Shown here piece by piece: positions 45,500-54,863 of a stretch of DNA of 64,000 nt. The stretch is from Maritimibacter sp. REDSEA-S28_B5. Lineage in GTDB: Bacteria; Pseudomonadota; Alphaproteobacteria; Rhodobacterales; Rhodobacteraceae. A model generated the notes under the pieces. That model had not been told where the DNA came from and did no database searches. It was given only the letters and a program-made list of their open reading frames with translations. Numbering within the stretch: the stretch's first letter is position 1; every line of letters begins with the position of its first letter. The translations under genes and the position numbers were made by a program. The stretch lies in NCBI GenBank assembly GCA_001626765.1, contig LUOO01000036.1:1-64000 (forward strand). The letters run 5' to 3'.

Positions 45500-46282
45500 G
45501 TGTATCGTGCCCTCATCCTTGTCACGGCTTTCCTGATTGCCGTTTCGGGGCTCTTGTTCCTGCAGGGCGAAGGGCGTGATTCGAATGACCTTGCCGCTGC
45601 GGGGATGACCCTCACCGATGTGCGCGACATGAACACGCCGACGGTGGTGCAGCCCGCCGTGGGAAGCGATCTCGATCTGTCGTTGCTATCCTCTGCTGTC
45701 GAGGCCACAGGGACCTCCGCCGCGCAGGGTCAGGTGTCGGAGATGGACGCGCTGGTCTCTTCCGTTCTCGCCGGTCTGGGTGCGGCGCCTGCCAGCCCTG
45801 CGCCCGTACCCGACGAGATGCGGGCCGCCACCAATGCTGTCCTCGCGGCCCTCTCGGGTGGTGCCGGGCAAACGCCCGGCGGCTCGAACGATCTGGCCAC
45901 CCTCATTTCGCAGTCCATGGCGGCGGGGCAGGGCGATGCCTACCTCGACGCGCTCGTTAACGAAGCCGTCGCGTCGGGTCAGGTCATGGTGCCGGAGGCG
46001 ATGATGACGGCGGACGGGCGTGTAGACACACGGACGCTGATCGCGTCGGTCGTGAGCCAGAGCCTTGGCTCTGGCGGGGCCGTGAGCGCCACACAACCGG
46101 TCACGCAGGAGGTGGGCGGGCAACGCTATTACACCGTCGAGGCAGGCGACAGCCTCGCGTATATCTCGGTGCTGTTCTACGGCACCTCGGCGCAGTTCCA
46201 GAAGATCTTCGACGCGAACCGCAGCGTTCTGGAAAGCCCGAACAAGATCCGCGTGGGGCAGACGCTCCTCATCCCCGGTTGA
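45500..46282 (+). CDS. LysM peptidoglycan-binding protein
   Basis: A 260-residue protein with an N-terminal hydrophobic anchor (LILVTAFLIAVSGLLFLQG), a long low-complexity Ala/Gly/Ser region and a C-terminal LysM domain (YYTVEAGDSLAYISVLFYG to VGQTLLIPG, residues about 208-258) that binds glycan strands of the cell wall. A GTG is the only reasonable start that retains the anchor. Cotranscribed with the rhodanese protein. Confidence 0.83.
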   Translation: MYRALILVTAFLIAVSGLLFLQGEGRDSNDLAAAGMTLTDVRDMNTPTVVQPAVGSDLDLSLLSSAVEATGTSAAQGQVSEMDALVSSVLAGLGAAPASPAPVPDEMRAATNAVLAALSGGAGQTPGGSNDLATLISQSMAAGQGDAYLDALVNEAVASGQVMVPEAMMTADGRVDTRTLIASVVSQSLGSGGAVSATQPVTQEVGGQRYYTVEAGDSLAYISVLFYGTSAQFQKIFDANRSVLESPNKIRVGQTLLIPG

Positions 46283-46360
46283 ATCCGCGAGACGGGAGAA
46301 CCGCCCCGGTCTCAGCCTGAGTTCATCCGTCCCGGTCGGCTCTCGCCTGATCCCCGTGAC

Positions 46361-47443
46361 CTACTGGCCCCAGTCCTTGTCCTGCATTTCGCGCAGGCGC
46401 GATGCTGTGCGTTCGAACTCGAACGACCCTTCGCCCTCGAGGTAGAGATACTCGGGTTCGGCGGCCGCCGAGGCCACAAGCCGCACATGGGCCTCGTAGA
46501 GCGCGTCGACGAGGGTGACGAAGCGCTTGGCCTCGTTGAAGTTCGACCGCGAAAGCGCGGGAATGTCCTCGAGCACCAGAACCCGCAGTGCGTCCGCGAC
46601 GGCGAGGTAATCGGCGGGGCCCAGCATCTTGCCGCAAAGATCGTGAAACCGCGCCCGACCCACGCCGTTACGGTAGGCCGGGATCACGACCTCGCGCCCC
46701 TTCACGGTCAGGACCAGCGGCTGCGCCTCGCCCCCGCCGCTCAGGTCCTGCCAGACCGTTTCGATCTGGCGTCGGGCCTCGGCGTTGGCGGGCGTGAAAT
46801 AGACCTGCGCCCCGGTCAGCCGGTGCTGGCGGTAATCCTTGGGACTCGCCAGTTCGTGTACAATGAGCTTTTCCTTGATCAGGTCGATGAAGGGCAGGAA
46901 AAGCTGGCGGTTGAGACCGTCCTTGTAGAGATCGCCGGGCACCCGGTTCGAGGTTGTGACCACCACGACGCCCGCGTCGAAGAGCATCTGGAAAAGCCGC
47001 CCGACGACCATGGCATCCGCGATGTCGGTGATCTGCATTTCGTCCAGGGCAAGCAATCGTATATCGCGAGCGATCCTGGCCCCGACCGGTGCGAGCGCGT
47101 CGGATTCGCCCGACTTACGGGCCTGGTGCAATCCTTCCTGCACCTCTTGCATGAAAGCGTGAAAATGGACGCGCCGCTTGCCCTCGATAGGCAGGTGCTC
47201 GACGAAGAGGTCCATGAGCATCGACTTGCCCCGGCCCACGCCGCCCCAGAGGTAAAGCCCCTTGGGCATATCCTCGGGCTTGTGAAAGAGGCCGGACAGG
47301 AAACCCTTTTTCTTGCCCGCCGTGGCGATCAGCCCTGCGCGGATATCGTCGAAAAGCGGCAGCGCCGCCTCCTGCGCCGGGTCCGGGGTCAGCTCTCCCG
47401 CCGCGACCTTGGCCGCGTAGATCTCTTGCAACGTCTCGCTCAT
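46361..47443 (-). CDS. zapE: Cell division protein ZapE (AFG1-like ATPase)
   Basis: A 360-residue cytosolic P-loop ATPase: Walker A WGGVGRGKSMLMD near residue 66, 'RVHFHAFMQEVQ' near 92, Walker B LLALDEMQITDIADAM near 133 and the sensor VVTTSNRVPGDLYKDGL near 160. ZapE associates with the FtsZ ring at late constriction. Length is normal. Convergent with the LysM gene. Confidence 0.93.
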   Translation of the reverse strand: MSETLQEIYAAKVAAGELTPDPAQEAALPLFDDIRAGLIATAGKKKGFLSGLFHKPEDMPKGLYLWGGVGRGKSMLMDLFVEHLPIEGKRRVHFHAFMQEVQEGLHQARKSGESDALAPVGARIARDIRLLALDEMQITDIADAMVVGRLFQMLFDAGVVVVTTSNRVPGDLYKDGLNRQLFLPFIDLIKEKLIVHELASPKDYRQHRLTGAQVYFTPANAEARRQIETVWQDLSGGGEAQPLVLTVKGREVVIPAYRNGVGRARFHDLCGKMLGPADYLAVADALRVLVLEDIPALSRSNFNEAKRFVTLVDALYEAHVRLVASAAAEPEYLYLEGEGSFEFERTASRLREMQDKDWGQ

Positions 47444-47558
47444 GGGCCCCGTCTACCGCGCGTTCCGGGATAGGGGAAGCTGATTGCTGTCATCACCAAA
47501 TGTCGTTTGACCACGCCTGTGATTGCGACAATCTGTCCCGACAGGCGGGAGACACCTC

Positions 47559-48818
47559 ATGGACATGGCACAGCCGCGCGCGGGCGGGCATCAGAACCTC
47601 ATCACGCCGGTGCTGGTGGCCGGGTGTATCGTCATCATCGTGAGCTTCGCGATCCGCGCGAGTTTCGGTGTGTTCCAGATCCCGATTGCCGAGCAATACG
47701 GCTGGGCGCGGGCCGAGTTTTCGCTGGCCATCGCGATCCAGAATCTCGCCTGGGGCATCGGGCAGCCGATCTTTGGCGCGATTGCCGAAAAGATCGGGGA
47801 CCGCAAGGCCATCGTCATTGGCTCCCTCATGTATGCAGCGGGGCTCTTGCTGTCGTCTTTCGCCACCACGCCACTTGCCCATCAGATGCTCGAGTTCATC
47901 GTGGGGTTCGGCGTTGCGGGCACCGGCTTTGGTGTGATCCTTGCCGTGGTGGGCCGGGCCTCGTCGGACAAGAACCGGTCCATGTCGCTGGCCATCGCCA
48001 CGGCAGCGGGAAGCGCGGGGCAGGTGTTCGGTGCGCCGCTTGCCGAATGGATGCTGTCCTTCATGTCGTGGCAGTCTGTCTTCGTCGTCTTTGCCGCCGC
48101 GATCATCGCGGTGCTCGCCGCGCTCCCCCTGATGCGCGCGCCCGCCGTGTCGCGCACGGAGCTTGAGGAGAGCATGGGAACCGTGCTCAAGCGCGCCTTC
48201 CGCGATCCGAGCTACACGCTCATCTTTCTGGGGTTCTTTTCCTGCGGCTACCAACTCGCCTTCATCACCGCGCATTTCCCGGCCTTCGTGACCGAGATGT
48301 GCGGGGCCATCGACCCGTCGGGCACGCTTGCCTCGATCGGCGTCACCTCGACTTCGGCGCTGGGGGCGGTGGCGATTTCGCTCATCGGTGCGGCCAACAT
48401 TGCGGGCACGCTGTTCGCGGGCTGGATGGGCAACAGGTTTTCCAAGAAATACCTGCTTGCGGCGATCTACACCGGGCGAACCATCGCGGCGGCGGTGTTC
48501 ATCCTGATGCCGATCACGCCGACCAGCGTCATCGTGTTCTCAATCGTGATGGGGAGCCTCTGGCTCGCCACCGTGCCGCTGACCTCGGGCCTCGTCGCGC
48601 ATCTTTACGGGCTGCGCTACATGGGCACGCTCTACGGGATCGTGTTCTTTTCCCACCAGCTTGGCAGCTTCATGGGCGTGTGGCTCGGGGGCCGGATGTA
48701 TGACATCACCGGCGACTACACCTTTGTCTGGTGGATCGGCGTCGGTGTCGGCGCGTTCTCGGCCATCGTGCATCTGCCGATCAAGGAGCGACGCTCGCCG
48801 GTGATGCAGGCGGCCTAG
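47559..48818 (+). CDS. MFS transporter
   Basis: A 419-residue twelve-helix permease. The cytoplasmic loop between helices 2 and 3 holds the family motif (GAIAEKIGDRKAIVIG), and the second half repeats it (GWMGNRFSKKYLLAA). It resembles the oxalate/formate antiporter and monocarboxylate-type branch. I start at MDMAQPRAG, after GGGAGACACC. The Lrp regulator gene converges on it with a 4-bp overlap. Substrate unknown. Confidence 0.88.
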   Translation: MDMAQPRAGGHQNLITPVLVAGCIVIIVSFAIRASFGVFQIPIAEQYGWARAEFSLAIAIQNLAWGIGQPIFGAIAEKIGDRKAIVIGSLMYAAGLLLSSFATTPLAHQMLEFIVGFGVAGTGFGVILAVVGRASSDKNRSMSLAIATAAGSAGQVFGAPLAEWMLSFMSWQSVFVVFAAAIIAVLAALPLMRAPAVSRTELEESMGTVLKRAFRDPSYTLIFLGFFSCGYQLAFITAHFPAFVTEMCGAIDPSGTLASIGVTSTSALGAVAISLIGAANIAGTLFAGWMGNRFSKKYLLAAIYTGRTIAAAVFILMPITPTSVIVFSIVMGSLWLATVPLTSGLVAHLYGLRYMGTLYGIVFFSHQLGSFMGVWLGGRMYDITGDYTFVWWIGVGVGAFSAIVHLPIKERRSPVMQAA

Positions 48819-49294
48819 ACCGGCAGGGCAGTCGTCTTGAAAACAGTGCGGAGCGCGAAGCTCGATTGCATTCCCAGGACGCCGGGCAGCCGGGCGAGTT
48901 TCTGGCGGTGGACACGGGCGAAATCGTCGGTGTCGCGCGCCACGACCTTGAGGATGTAATCCGCCGAACCGGCCATCAGGTGACATTCCAGCACCTCTGG
49001 AATGAGAGCCACCTCGCGCTCGAAGGCTTCGAGCAATTCGTCGGCCTGTCCCGAGAGCTTGATTTCGACGAAAACCATGGTCGGATAGCCGATTCGGCGG
49101 GGATTCAGCAGCGCCACGTAGTCGCGGATATACCCCTCTTTCTCGAGCCTCTGCACCCGGCGGTGGCAGGCAGAAGCCGAGAGGTGGACCTTGTCCGACA
49201 GGTCCGCGTTCGACATGCGGCCCGCGCGTTGCAGGGCCGCGAGGATGCGCCGGTCGGTGTCGTCCAAGTCGTCGTCACCGGTAATGTTTTGCAT
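48815..49294 (-). CDS. Lrp/AsnC family regulator, probable activator of ald
   Basis: A 159-residue feast/famine regulator: N-terminal helix-turn-helix (LDDTDRRILAALQRAGRMSN, 'LSDKVHLSASACHRRVQRL', residues 9-55) and C-terminal RAM amino-acid-binding domain (VFVEIKLSGQADELLEAFE, 'VLECHLMAGSADYILKVVA'). It is divergent from alanine dehydrogenase with 110 bp between starts, the AldR arrangement, so alanine is the likely effector. Overlaps the MFS gene end by 4 bp. Confidence 0.9.
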   Translation of the reverse strand: MQNITGDDDLDDTDRRILAALQRAGRMSNADLSDKVHLSASACHRRVQRLEKEGYIRDYVALLNPRRIGYPTMVFVEIKLSGQADELLEAFEREVALIPEVLECHLMAGSADYILKVVARDTDDFARVHRQKLARLPGVLGMQSSFALRTVFKTTALPV

Positions 49295-49404
49295 GTTCCT
49301 CCCTCGAGACGCTCGTTTCTTCGAACATTTCGCGCAGGAGAACGAGGGATTTCAACCCGATTGCGCGGCTGACGCGTAATTATCGGATCAAGGAGGACTC
49401 AAAC

Positions 49405-50523
49405 ATGCTCATCGGATGCCCCAAGGAAATCAAGCCGCAGGAATATCGTGTCGGCGTCACCCCCGCAGCGGCGGGCGAGGCGGTGGCGCACGGCCATGGC
49501 GTCATCATCGAGACGGGGGCCGGGTTGGGTGCCGGCTTTACCGATGACGATTACCGCGCTGCGGGGGCCGAGATCGTCGGCACGGCAGCCGAGATTTTCC
49601 AGCGCGCCGACATGGTGGTGAAGGTCAAGGAACCGCAGGCCGTTGAGCGCAAGCAACTGCGCGGGGGGCAGCTTCTGTTCACCTACCTGCACCTCGCCCC
49701 CGATCCGGATCAGACCCGCGACCTGCTCGCCTCGGGCGTGACCGCCATCGCCTATGAAACCGTGACCGACCGCGACGGTCGTCTGCCGCTCCTCGCGCCG
49801 ATGTCCGAGGTGGCCGGCAAGCTCGCGCCGCAGGTGGGCGCATGGACGCTGCAAAAGGCCAATGGCGGGCGCGGTGTGCTTCTGGGCGGCGTGCCGGGCG
49901 TGACGCCGGGCAAGGTCGCCGTGCTGGGTGGTGGCGTCGTCGGGACGCAGGCGGCGCGTGTGGCAGCGGGCATGGGTGCGGATGTGACGGTGTTTGATAT
50001 GTCGCTGACCCGGCTTCGGCAGCTCGACGACAGTTTCCGGGGCGAATTTGCGACGGCGTTCTCGTCCAAGGCCCGGCTCGCCGAGGCGCTGGAAGAGGCC
50101 GACATGGTGATCGGCGCGGTCCTGATCCCCGGTGCCGCTGCGCCCAAGCTGGTGTCGCGGGCCGATCTCGGGATGATGCGGCCCGGCGCGGTGCTCGTCG
50201 ATGTGGCCATCGACCAGGGCGGCTGCTTCGAGACGTCGAAGCCCACGACCCATCAGGACCCGATCTACGAGGTCGACGGGATCATGCACTACTGCGTGGC
50301 CAACATGCCTGGCGCAGTCGCGCGGACCTCGACGCTGGCGTTGGGCAACGCCACGCTCCCTTACATGCTGCGCCTCGCCGATCTGGGCTGGCGTGACGCC
50401 TGCCGGGCGGACGAAGGGCTGGCGGCGGGGCTGAACACCCACGCGGGCAAGCTCACGAACTACGCCGTGGGGCGCGCGCTCGAGATCGACGTGACCTCGC
50501 CGCAGGTGGTGCTGAAGAGCTAG
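49405..50523 (+). CDS. ald: Alanine dehydrogenase
   Basis: A 372-residue cytosolic enzyme that interconverts L-alanine and pyruvate plus ammonia using NAD. The family start MLIGCPKEIKPQEYRVGVTP, the catalytic His in LFTYLHLAPD near residue 96 and the nucleotide site AVLGGGVVGTQAA near 174 are all present. The ATG follows AAGGAGGACTC. Control by the divergent Lrp-type regulator is expected. Confidence 0.95.
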   Translation: MLIGCPKEIKPQEYRVGVTPAAAGEAVAHGHGVIIETGAGLGAGFTDDDYRAAGAEIVGTAAEIFQRADMVVKVKEPQAVERKQLRGGQLLFTYLHLAPDPDQTRDLLASGVTAIAYETVTDRDGRLPLLAPMSEVAGKLAPQVGAWTLQKANGGRGVLLGGVPGVTPGKVAVLGGGVVGTQAARVAAGMGADVTVFDMSLTRLRQLDDSFRGEFATAFSSKARLAEALEEADMVIGAVLIPGAAAPKLVSRADLGMMRPGAVLVDVAIDQGGCFETSKPTTHQDPIYEVDGIMHYCVANMPGAVARTSTLALGNATLPYMLRLADLGWRDACRADEGLAAGLNTHAGKLTNYAVGRALEIDVTSPQVVLKS

Positions 50524-50541
50524 TCGCGCGTCCGGCAAACG

Positions 50542-51867
50542 CTAGATCCGCTGGGCGGCCATCGTGTCGCCCGACGGAACCCCGATGGGGAGGGGGACGT
50601 CCTGATCCTCGGCATTGTAGAAGGGCACGGTCCGCGCATAGCCGGGCGTGACGGGGGCCTGCCCGCTTGCGATCAGCTCGATGAACCCGCGTGCGCGATC
50701 CGCTGCCTTGCCGTCGAAGGCACCGTTGCTGAACTCCCGTGCCGCCCAACTGATGTTGTAGGCATCGGTGAAGCGGCCGGGGTCGGTGATGGCGACATCG
50801 AAGATCCGGTGCAGGTCGATCATATTGCGCGCTACCGGGATCTGCAGGTTGTCCCAGATCTGGTCGAACTCGATATATTTCGTGGTGACGGCGACCTTGC
50901 CGATCAGGGCGGCCTCGAGCAGCATCGTCGAGTTGATCGACACCATCATGTCGCTGATCTGCACCGTCTCTTCGGCTGTCGTGCGGTAGCCGATTTCCGG
51001 ATCGTCGAGCACCACGTCGGGCAGCGTGTTCACGAGCTTGAGCACATGCTCGCTCAGGATGCTGTCCTTGGACGGGGGCAGGCGCAGGATGACCTGACTA
51101 CCGGAGGCGATGGCCGCGCAGATGACGTTGTCGATGGCGTGGTTCTGGGCCGCGCGGGCGAGCTTGGCGTCATACTGGCTGTCGAGTGGCTGGGCGGCGA
51201 AGGTCGTGATCCGGCGGTTCGGGTCGAGCCCCAGTTTCACGGCAGGGGAGCGGTCCCCCGTGGCCGCCGCCGCGAGGTAGTCGAGCTTGGGCGCCCCGAT
51301 CTCGAAGATCCGGTCAGCCGGGTAGCCCCGTTCAAGAAAGACCCCGGTTTGCAACGCGCCCCAGGACAGGACGATGTCACAGGCGGGCGCGTTGATCGGT
51401 CGCTTGGGATGCCGGTAATACATGTCCCGGTTCGCGAAGATCGATTCATGGGGCAGAAGGATGGTCGGGATGCCAAGCTCCGCCGCCGCATAGACCAAAT
51501 GCCGCTGCGCCGGGTGCCAGTCCATCGTGACGAGCAGCGCCTTGGCGCGGCCCACATGCGGGCGCAGCCGGTCGAGCATCAGGCGACGGAAGGTGCCGCC
51601 ATCCCAAGTGGCGTGCCACATGATATGGGTGCGCGTGACTTTGTCGTCGGCGTCGAGGAACATGTCCAGATCGGTGAGGTGGTAGTCGGGCGAGGCGACG
51701 CTGTTCACGAGCTTGCCGGTGTGCGACCAGATCCAGTTCTGATAGAGCACGGCGTTCTCGGGACAGTCGATCCGGTGCGGATTGAGCCACGACCGAGGAC
51801 CCGGACGTTTCCGTTTCCCGCGCCACCGTTTCATCATGGTGTATAACTTCGGCATCTCGCGCCCCAT
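50542..51867 (-). CDS. Hypothetical protein, possible GT-B-fold glycan/teichoic-type transferase
   Basis: A 441-residue soluble protein without signal peptide. The start is very basic (KRWRGKRKRPGPRSW). The middle resembles GT-B or CDP-glycerol transferase-like folds: 'LGIPTILLPHESIFANRDMY' near residue 145, FEIGAPKLDYL near 205, 'ILRLPPSKDSIL' near 270 and SDMMVSINSTMLLEAALIGK near 325, where a Ser-x-x-x-E-A-A element often binds the nucleotide. Likely a cell-surface polysaccharide enzyme, but I recognise no exact family. An ATG four codons in (MPKLYTM) is an alternative start. Confidence 0.6.
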   Translation of the reverse strand: MGREMPKLYTMMKRWRGKRKRPGPRSWLNPHRIDCPENAVLYQNWIWSHTGKLVNSVASPDYHLTDLDMFLDADDKVTRTHIMWHATWDGGTFRRLMLDRLRPHVGRAKALLVTMDWHPAQRHLVYAAAELGIPTILLPHESIFANRDMYYRHPKRPINAPACDIVLSWGALQTGVFLERGYPADRIFEIGAPKLDYLAAAATGDRSPAVKLGLDPNRRITTFAAQPLDSQYDAKLARAAQNHAIDNVICAAIASGSQVILRLPPSKDSILSEHVLKLVNTLPDVVLDDPEIGYRTTAEETVQISDMMVSINSTMLLEAALIGKVAVTTKYIEFDQIWDNLQIPVARNMIDLHRIFDVAITDPGRFTDAYNISWAAREFSNGAFDGKAADRARGFIELIASGQAPVTPGYARTVPFYNAEDQDVPLPIGVPSGDTMAAQRI

Positions 51868-52135
51868 CTGGTCACGAGCGACGTTGTGCGAAGATTCGGC
51901 AGACGGTTCAATTCTAACTATCAGTAAACAATGAATTTTTTACATTCCCGTTACATTACTCGATGACTGTGCCGTGAAATATCGCACTGAGGCTCGTCGG
52001 GGCGGACACCCGTGAAATCTGCGTCCGCCACCCGCAAGGCGGTCATACAGGGGGCGTGGGGGGTCGACGTCAACGGACCACCCTGCGTCGATGCGGGCGA
52101 GTGCAGGGACCGAGATGAGGAAAAAATGAGGGTGA
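51868..52135. other. 268-bp spacer upstream of the GT-B-like gene
   Basis: No gene is seen. An A+T-rich patch at 51908-51958 holds TTACATT at 51940-51946 and 51951-51957, direct repeats 11 bp apart, likely part of the promoter or an operator for the minus-strand gene. A run of six A at about 52121-52126 gives a T-run downstream of the minus-strand tRNA. Confidence 0.45.
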
Positions 52136-52212
52136 TGGTAGCGTGAGGCGGACTTGAACCGCCGACCCCAGCATTATGAGTGCTGTGCTCTAACCAACTG
52201 AGCTATCACGCC
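52136..52212 (-). tRNA. tRNA-Met(CAU), elongator type
   Basis: Seventy-seven bases fold as a full cloverleaf: acceptor GGCGTGA with TCACGCT, D-arm GCTC...GAGC, anticodon stem CAGCA/TGCTG with loop CTCATAA (anticodon CAT), T-arm GGCGG-TTCAAGT-CCGCC, discriminator A and encoded CCA. The pairing G1-U72 and close match to the known E. coli elongator in the D and anticodon arms favour elongator Met over initiator or lysidine-Ile. Confidence 0.95.
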
Positions 52213-52296
52213 ATCACAGGGGGGGCAGATACCGCCCCCCGGTGAACCTGTCAACACGCATTCGGCGGAAAAGTTGCCCCGCCCGGCATCGCGCAT

Positions 52297-52758
52297 TTAC
52301 TGCCGCAGAAATTTCGCCGAACACCAGCCCACGGTGCCGCTTTCGTGCCGCACCCGCACCCAGTCGCCGGCGCGTTCGAGGATGCGGACCTCCTGCCCGT
52401 TATACATCGGCCCGATGATCGAGAACTTGGTTCCCGGACCGGTACGCAGGTTCAGGAAGCCGTCGTTCGGGGAATAGACGTAGTAATAGGGCGACACGCC
52501 GAGCGAGGCGAGGTACCGGGACGAGCACCAGCCGACCGTGCCGCTGTCATGGCGCACGCGCACCCAGGCCCCGGCGTTCTCCAGAACCGTGACTTGGCTG
52601 CCGTGGTTCATGCGCCCGATGATGTCGAATTGCTCGCCCGGTCCCGTGCGCAGGTTGAGGTATCCGTCGCGAGGCGAGTTGATGGCGTAGGTCTGAGCCT
52701 CTGCCCGCCCCGCCACCAGCGCGGCGATTCCCGAAGCGATGAAAATCCTGCGGTCCAA
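52297..52758 (-). CDS. Exported protein with two bacterial SH3 domains
   Basis: A 153-residue protein: signal peptide (residues 1-21, AEA cleavage), then two tandem SH3_3 repeats. Each has the pattern 'YLNLRTGPGEQFDIIGRM' or FLNLRTGPGTKFSIIGPM, then WVRVRHDSGTVGWCS or WVRVRHESGTVGWCS. The repeats are highly alike, indicating recent duplication. Such proteins bind peptidoglycan or other ligands in the envelope. Upstream of the tRNA, same strand. Confidence 0.85.
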   Translation of the reverse strand: MDRRIFIASGIAALVAGRAEAQTYAINSPRDGYLNLRTGPGEQFDIIGRMNHGSQVTVLENAGAWVRVRHDSGTVGWCSSRYLASLGVSPYYYVYSPNDGFLNLRTGPGTKFSIIGPMYNGQEVRILERAGDWVRVRHESGTVGWCSAKFLRQ

Positions 52759-52822
52759 AGCGACCTCCCCTCATATCCAATGAGGGGAGGATAGCATGGA
52801 TTCGGTGTCGCGCTATGCGCCT

Positions 52823-53698
52823 TCACTCTGCTGCGCGCTGGGTCTGCGCCACCGATACCGAGGTGCCGCTGTCGGACTGCACCCAGGACACCTGCTGCGG
52901 GAAGGGGATCGACAGGCCGGCTTCGTCGAAGCGTTCCTTGACCGCCTTGGTCATCGCGAATTTGAGGTCCCAGTAGTCGATCGCATTGGCCCAGATCCGC
53001 ATGGTCAGATCGACCGAACTGTCGCCCAGGTTCGTCACCCGCACCCAGGGCTCGGGGTCGGCATGGACGCGGGCATCGGCACGGGCCATGTCGAGCATGA
53101 CCTCCATCGCGCGGTCCATGTCGTCGGCATAGTCGATGCCGACGGTCAGATCGACGCGCCGCGTCTCATGCGCGGAATAGTTGGTGATGATCGCGCCCCA
53201 GGCCTTGCCGTTGGGCACGATGATCTGGACGTTGTCGGGGGTCGCAAGCTCGGTGAAGAAAAGGTTGATCTCCTTCACCGTGCCGGATGTGCCGTCAATC
53301 GAGATATACTGACCGTTCCCATACGGGCGAAACAGGATAATCATGAAGCCCGCCGCCATGTCGCCCAAGGTGCCCTGGAGCGCAAGCCCGATGGCCAGCG
53401 TGGCGGCCCCGAGCATCGCCACGAGCGATGTGACCTCGACTCCAAAGACGTTGAGCACCGTGATCCCGACGATGGCCAAGAGCACCCAGCGCACCATCGA
53501 GGCGATGAAATTGCCGACGGTCGGGTCGATCCGCTTCGCGCCTTCGACCCGTTTGCGCACCATGCGACTGATCGCCCCCGCGATGATCCAGCCGACGATC
53601 AGGATGACGAGCGCCTTCAGGCCGTTCACGAAGTAGGGGACAAGCTCTCCGAACCGGTCGAGCCATGTGGCGATCTGGGTTTGAATTTGCTCTTCCAT
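52823..53698 (-). CDS. mscS: Small-conductance mechanosensitive channel MscS
   Basis: A 291-residue inner-membrane channel with three N-terminal helices and the MscS pore motif 'LAMLGAATLAIGLALQGTLG' and DMAAGFMIILFRPY near residues 95-125, followed by the cytoplasmic beta/alpha cage. It opens under membrane tension to release solutes after hypo-osmotic shock. The mscL gene lies just upstream on the same strand beyond a terminator. Confidence 0.93.
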   Translation of the reverse strand: MEEQIQTQIATWLDRFGELVPYFVNGLKALVILIVGWIIAGAISRMVRKRVEGAKRIDPTVGNFIASMVRWVLLAIVGITVLNVFGVEVTSLVAMLGAATLAIGLALQGTLGDMAAGFMIILFRPYGNGQYISIDGTSGTVKEINLFFTELATPDNVQIIVPNGKAWGAIITNYSAHETRRVDLTVGIDYADDMDRAMEVMLDMARADARVHADPEPWVRVTNLGDSSVDLTMRIWANAIDYWDLKFAMTKAVKERFDEAGLSIPFPQQVSWVQSDSGTSVSVAQTQRAAE

Positions 53699-53736
53699 GA
53701 GGTGTCCTTTTTTCTTGTGTCGTGTTCAGCAAAAGA

Positions 53737-53762
53737 AAAGGGCCCGCCGGGGCGGACCCTTT
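53737..53762 (-). terminator. Rho-independent terminator of mscL
   Basis: On the minus strand AAAGGGTCCGCC pairs with GGCGGGCCCTTT around a 2-base loop with one mismatch, followed by TCTTTTGC. It is 19 bp after the mscL stop. Confidence 0.8.
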
Positions 53763-53781
53763 CGTGTGATGTTCTTGAGTG

Positions 53782-54219
53782 TCAGCGGGCCTTTAGCGCG
53801 TCGCGGATTTCCGTGAGCAGGGCGACTTCCGGCGGCGGCGGCGGCGCGGCGGCTTCCGGCGTCGGCTCGGCCGGTCCCTCGGCGGCTTCCTTGATCTTGT
53901 TGACCATGCGAACGAGCATGAAGACCACGAAGGCGATGATCAGGAAGTTGATGACAGCCATGATGAAGCTGCCGTAGGCAAAGATCGACGCCCCGGTTTC
54001 GCGGGCCGCTTCCAGCGATGCACCCTCGGCAACGTCGCCCGAGAGCACCGCGTAGTTGTTCGTAAAGTCGATGCCACCGGTGAAAAGCCCGATGATCGGA
54101 TTGATCAGGTCGGCCACGAGCGACGAGACGATCGCGGTGAATGCGGCCCCAACGATGATACCGACGGCCATGTCCATGACATTGCCGCGGGCGATGAAAT
54201 TCCTGAATTCCTTGAGCAT
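53782..54219 (-). CDS. mscL: Large-conductance mechanosensitive channel
   Basis: A 145-residue inner-membrane channel: [20 protein letters not shown] at the start, first helix with [21 protein letters not shown], a periplasmic loop, second helix ([16 protein letters not shown]-like, residues 78-100) and a C-terminal coiled helix with a proline-rich linker ([13 protein letters not shown]). It releases solutes under strong osmotic downshock. I start at MLKEF, after GAGGGGCAAA, instead of seven codons upstream. Confidence 0.94.
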   Translation of the reverse strand: MLKEFRNFIARGNVMDMAVGIIVGAAFTAIVSSLVADLINPIIGLFTGGIDFTNNYAVLSGDVAEGASLEAARETGASIFAYGSFIMAVINFLIIAFVVFMLVRMVNKIKEAAEGPAEPTPEAAAPPPPPEVALLTEIRDALKAR

Positions 54220-54409
54220 TTTGCCCCTCACTGTCCACACACGCCGGTTTTCCGGCTGTTTCTGATGCTAGCACAATTCGAACATCGTTCAAATCATGCT
54301 TTCGGTTGGTGCGTGACACCCGTGCCAGCGCTGACGAATGGCCAAAGGCGGCACGGGAGGTCCCGGCCGCCTGAGGGTTCTGTGTGTCGCGATTGCCCCG
54401 CAAGGGGCG

Positions 54410-54601
54410 TTACACCGCGCGCGGGCTCGATTTCGGTCCGGCGATGAACCAGATGATCAGGCCAAGAAGGGGCAGGAAGATCACGAGCAGTGCCCAGAGG
54501 ATTTTCGCCCCCGTCGAGGCGCTGGACGAGAAGATCGAGATCAGCGCCCAGATGTCGAGGGCGAGAAGGATGAGGCCGAAAAAGCCGGATAGTTCGAACA
54601 T
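54410..54601 (-). CDS. PLDc_N domain small membrane protein
   Basis: A 63-residue protein with two hydrophobic segments (FFGLILLALDIWALISIF and ILWALLVIFLPLLGLIIWFI), then GPKSS. This is the PLDc_N (phospholipase D-nuclease N-terminal-like) pattern of small membrane proteins. ATG follows CTGGAGTTGACC. No partner gene is apparent. Confidence 0.7.
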   Translation of the reverse strand: MFELSGFFGLILLALDIWALISIFSSSASTGAKILWALLVIFLPLLGLIIWFIAGPKSSPRAV

Positions 54602-54863
54602 GGTCAACTCCAGTCAGTGATCGCCCGGCGGTCTGTCGCACGGGCAAGGGAGGTCTGGCAGAAGAACGCGGATGGCGCGCGCGATGTTCCCTGCGCGCCG
54701 GATTGCCGATTTCAGGGGATCGTTGCCGAGGGCTGGCAGGCTTTCGCTGCCCTGCGGCAAGGCCTTGCTGAAATCCGGGGCTTACGCGCTTGCCTCTCGA
54801 AACAGGGGGCCGTTGGACACAGGTTGGCGGGGCAAATGATCAGAAACCACGAAAGGACCGATC

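Noticed and set aside
52136-52212. The CAU tRNA as initiator Met or lysidine-type Ile
   Set aside because: The acceptor starts with a G1-U72 pair rather than the C1xA72 mismatch of initiators, and the D and anticodon arms match elongator Met.
52297-52758. The near-identical repeats within the SH3 protein as a CRISPR-like or mobile repeat
   Set aside because: They are in-frame protein domain duplications.
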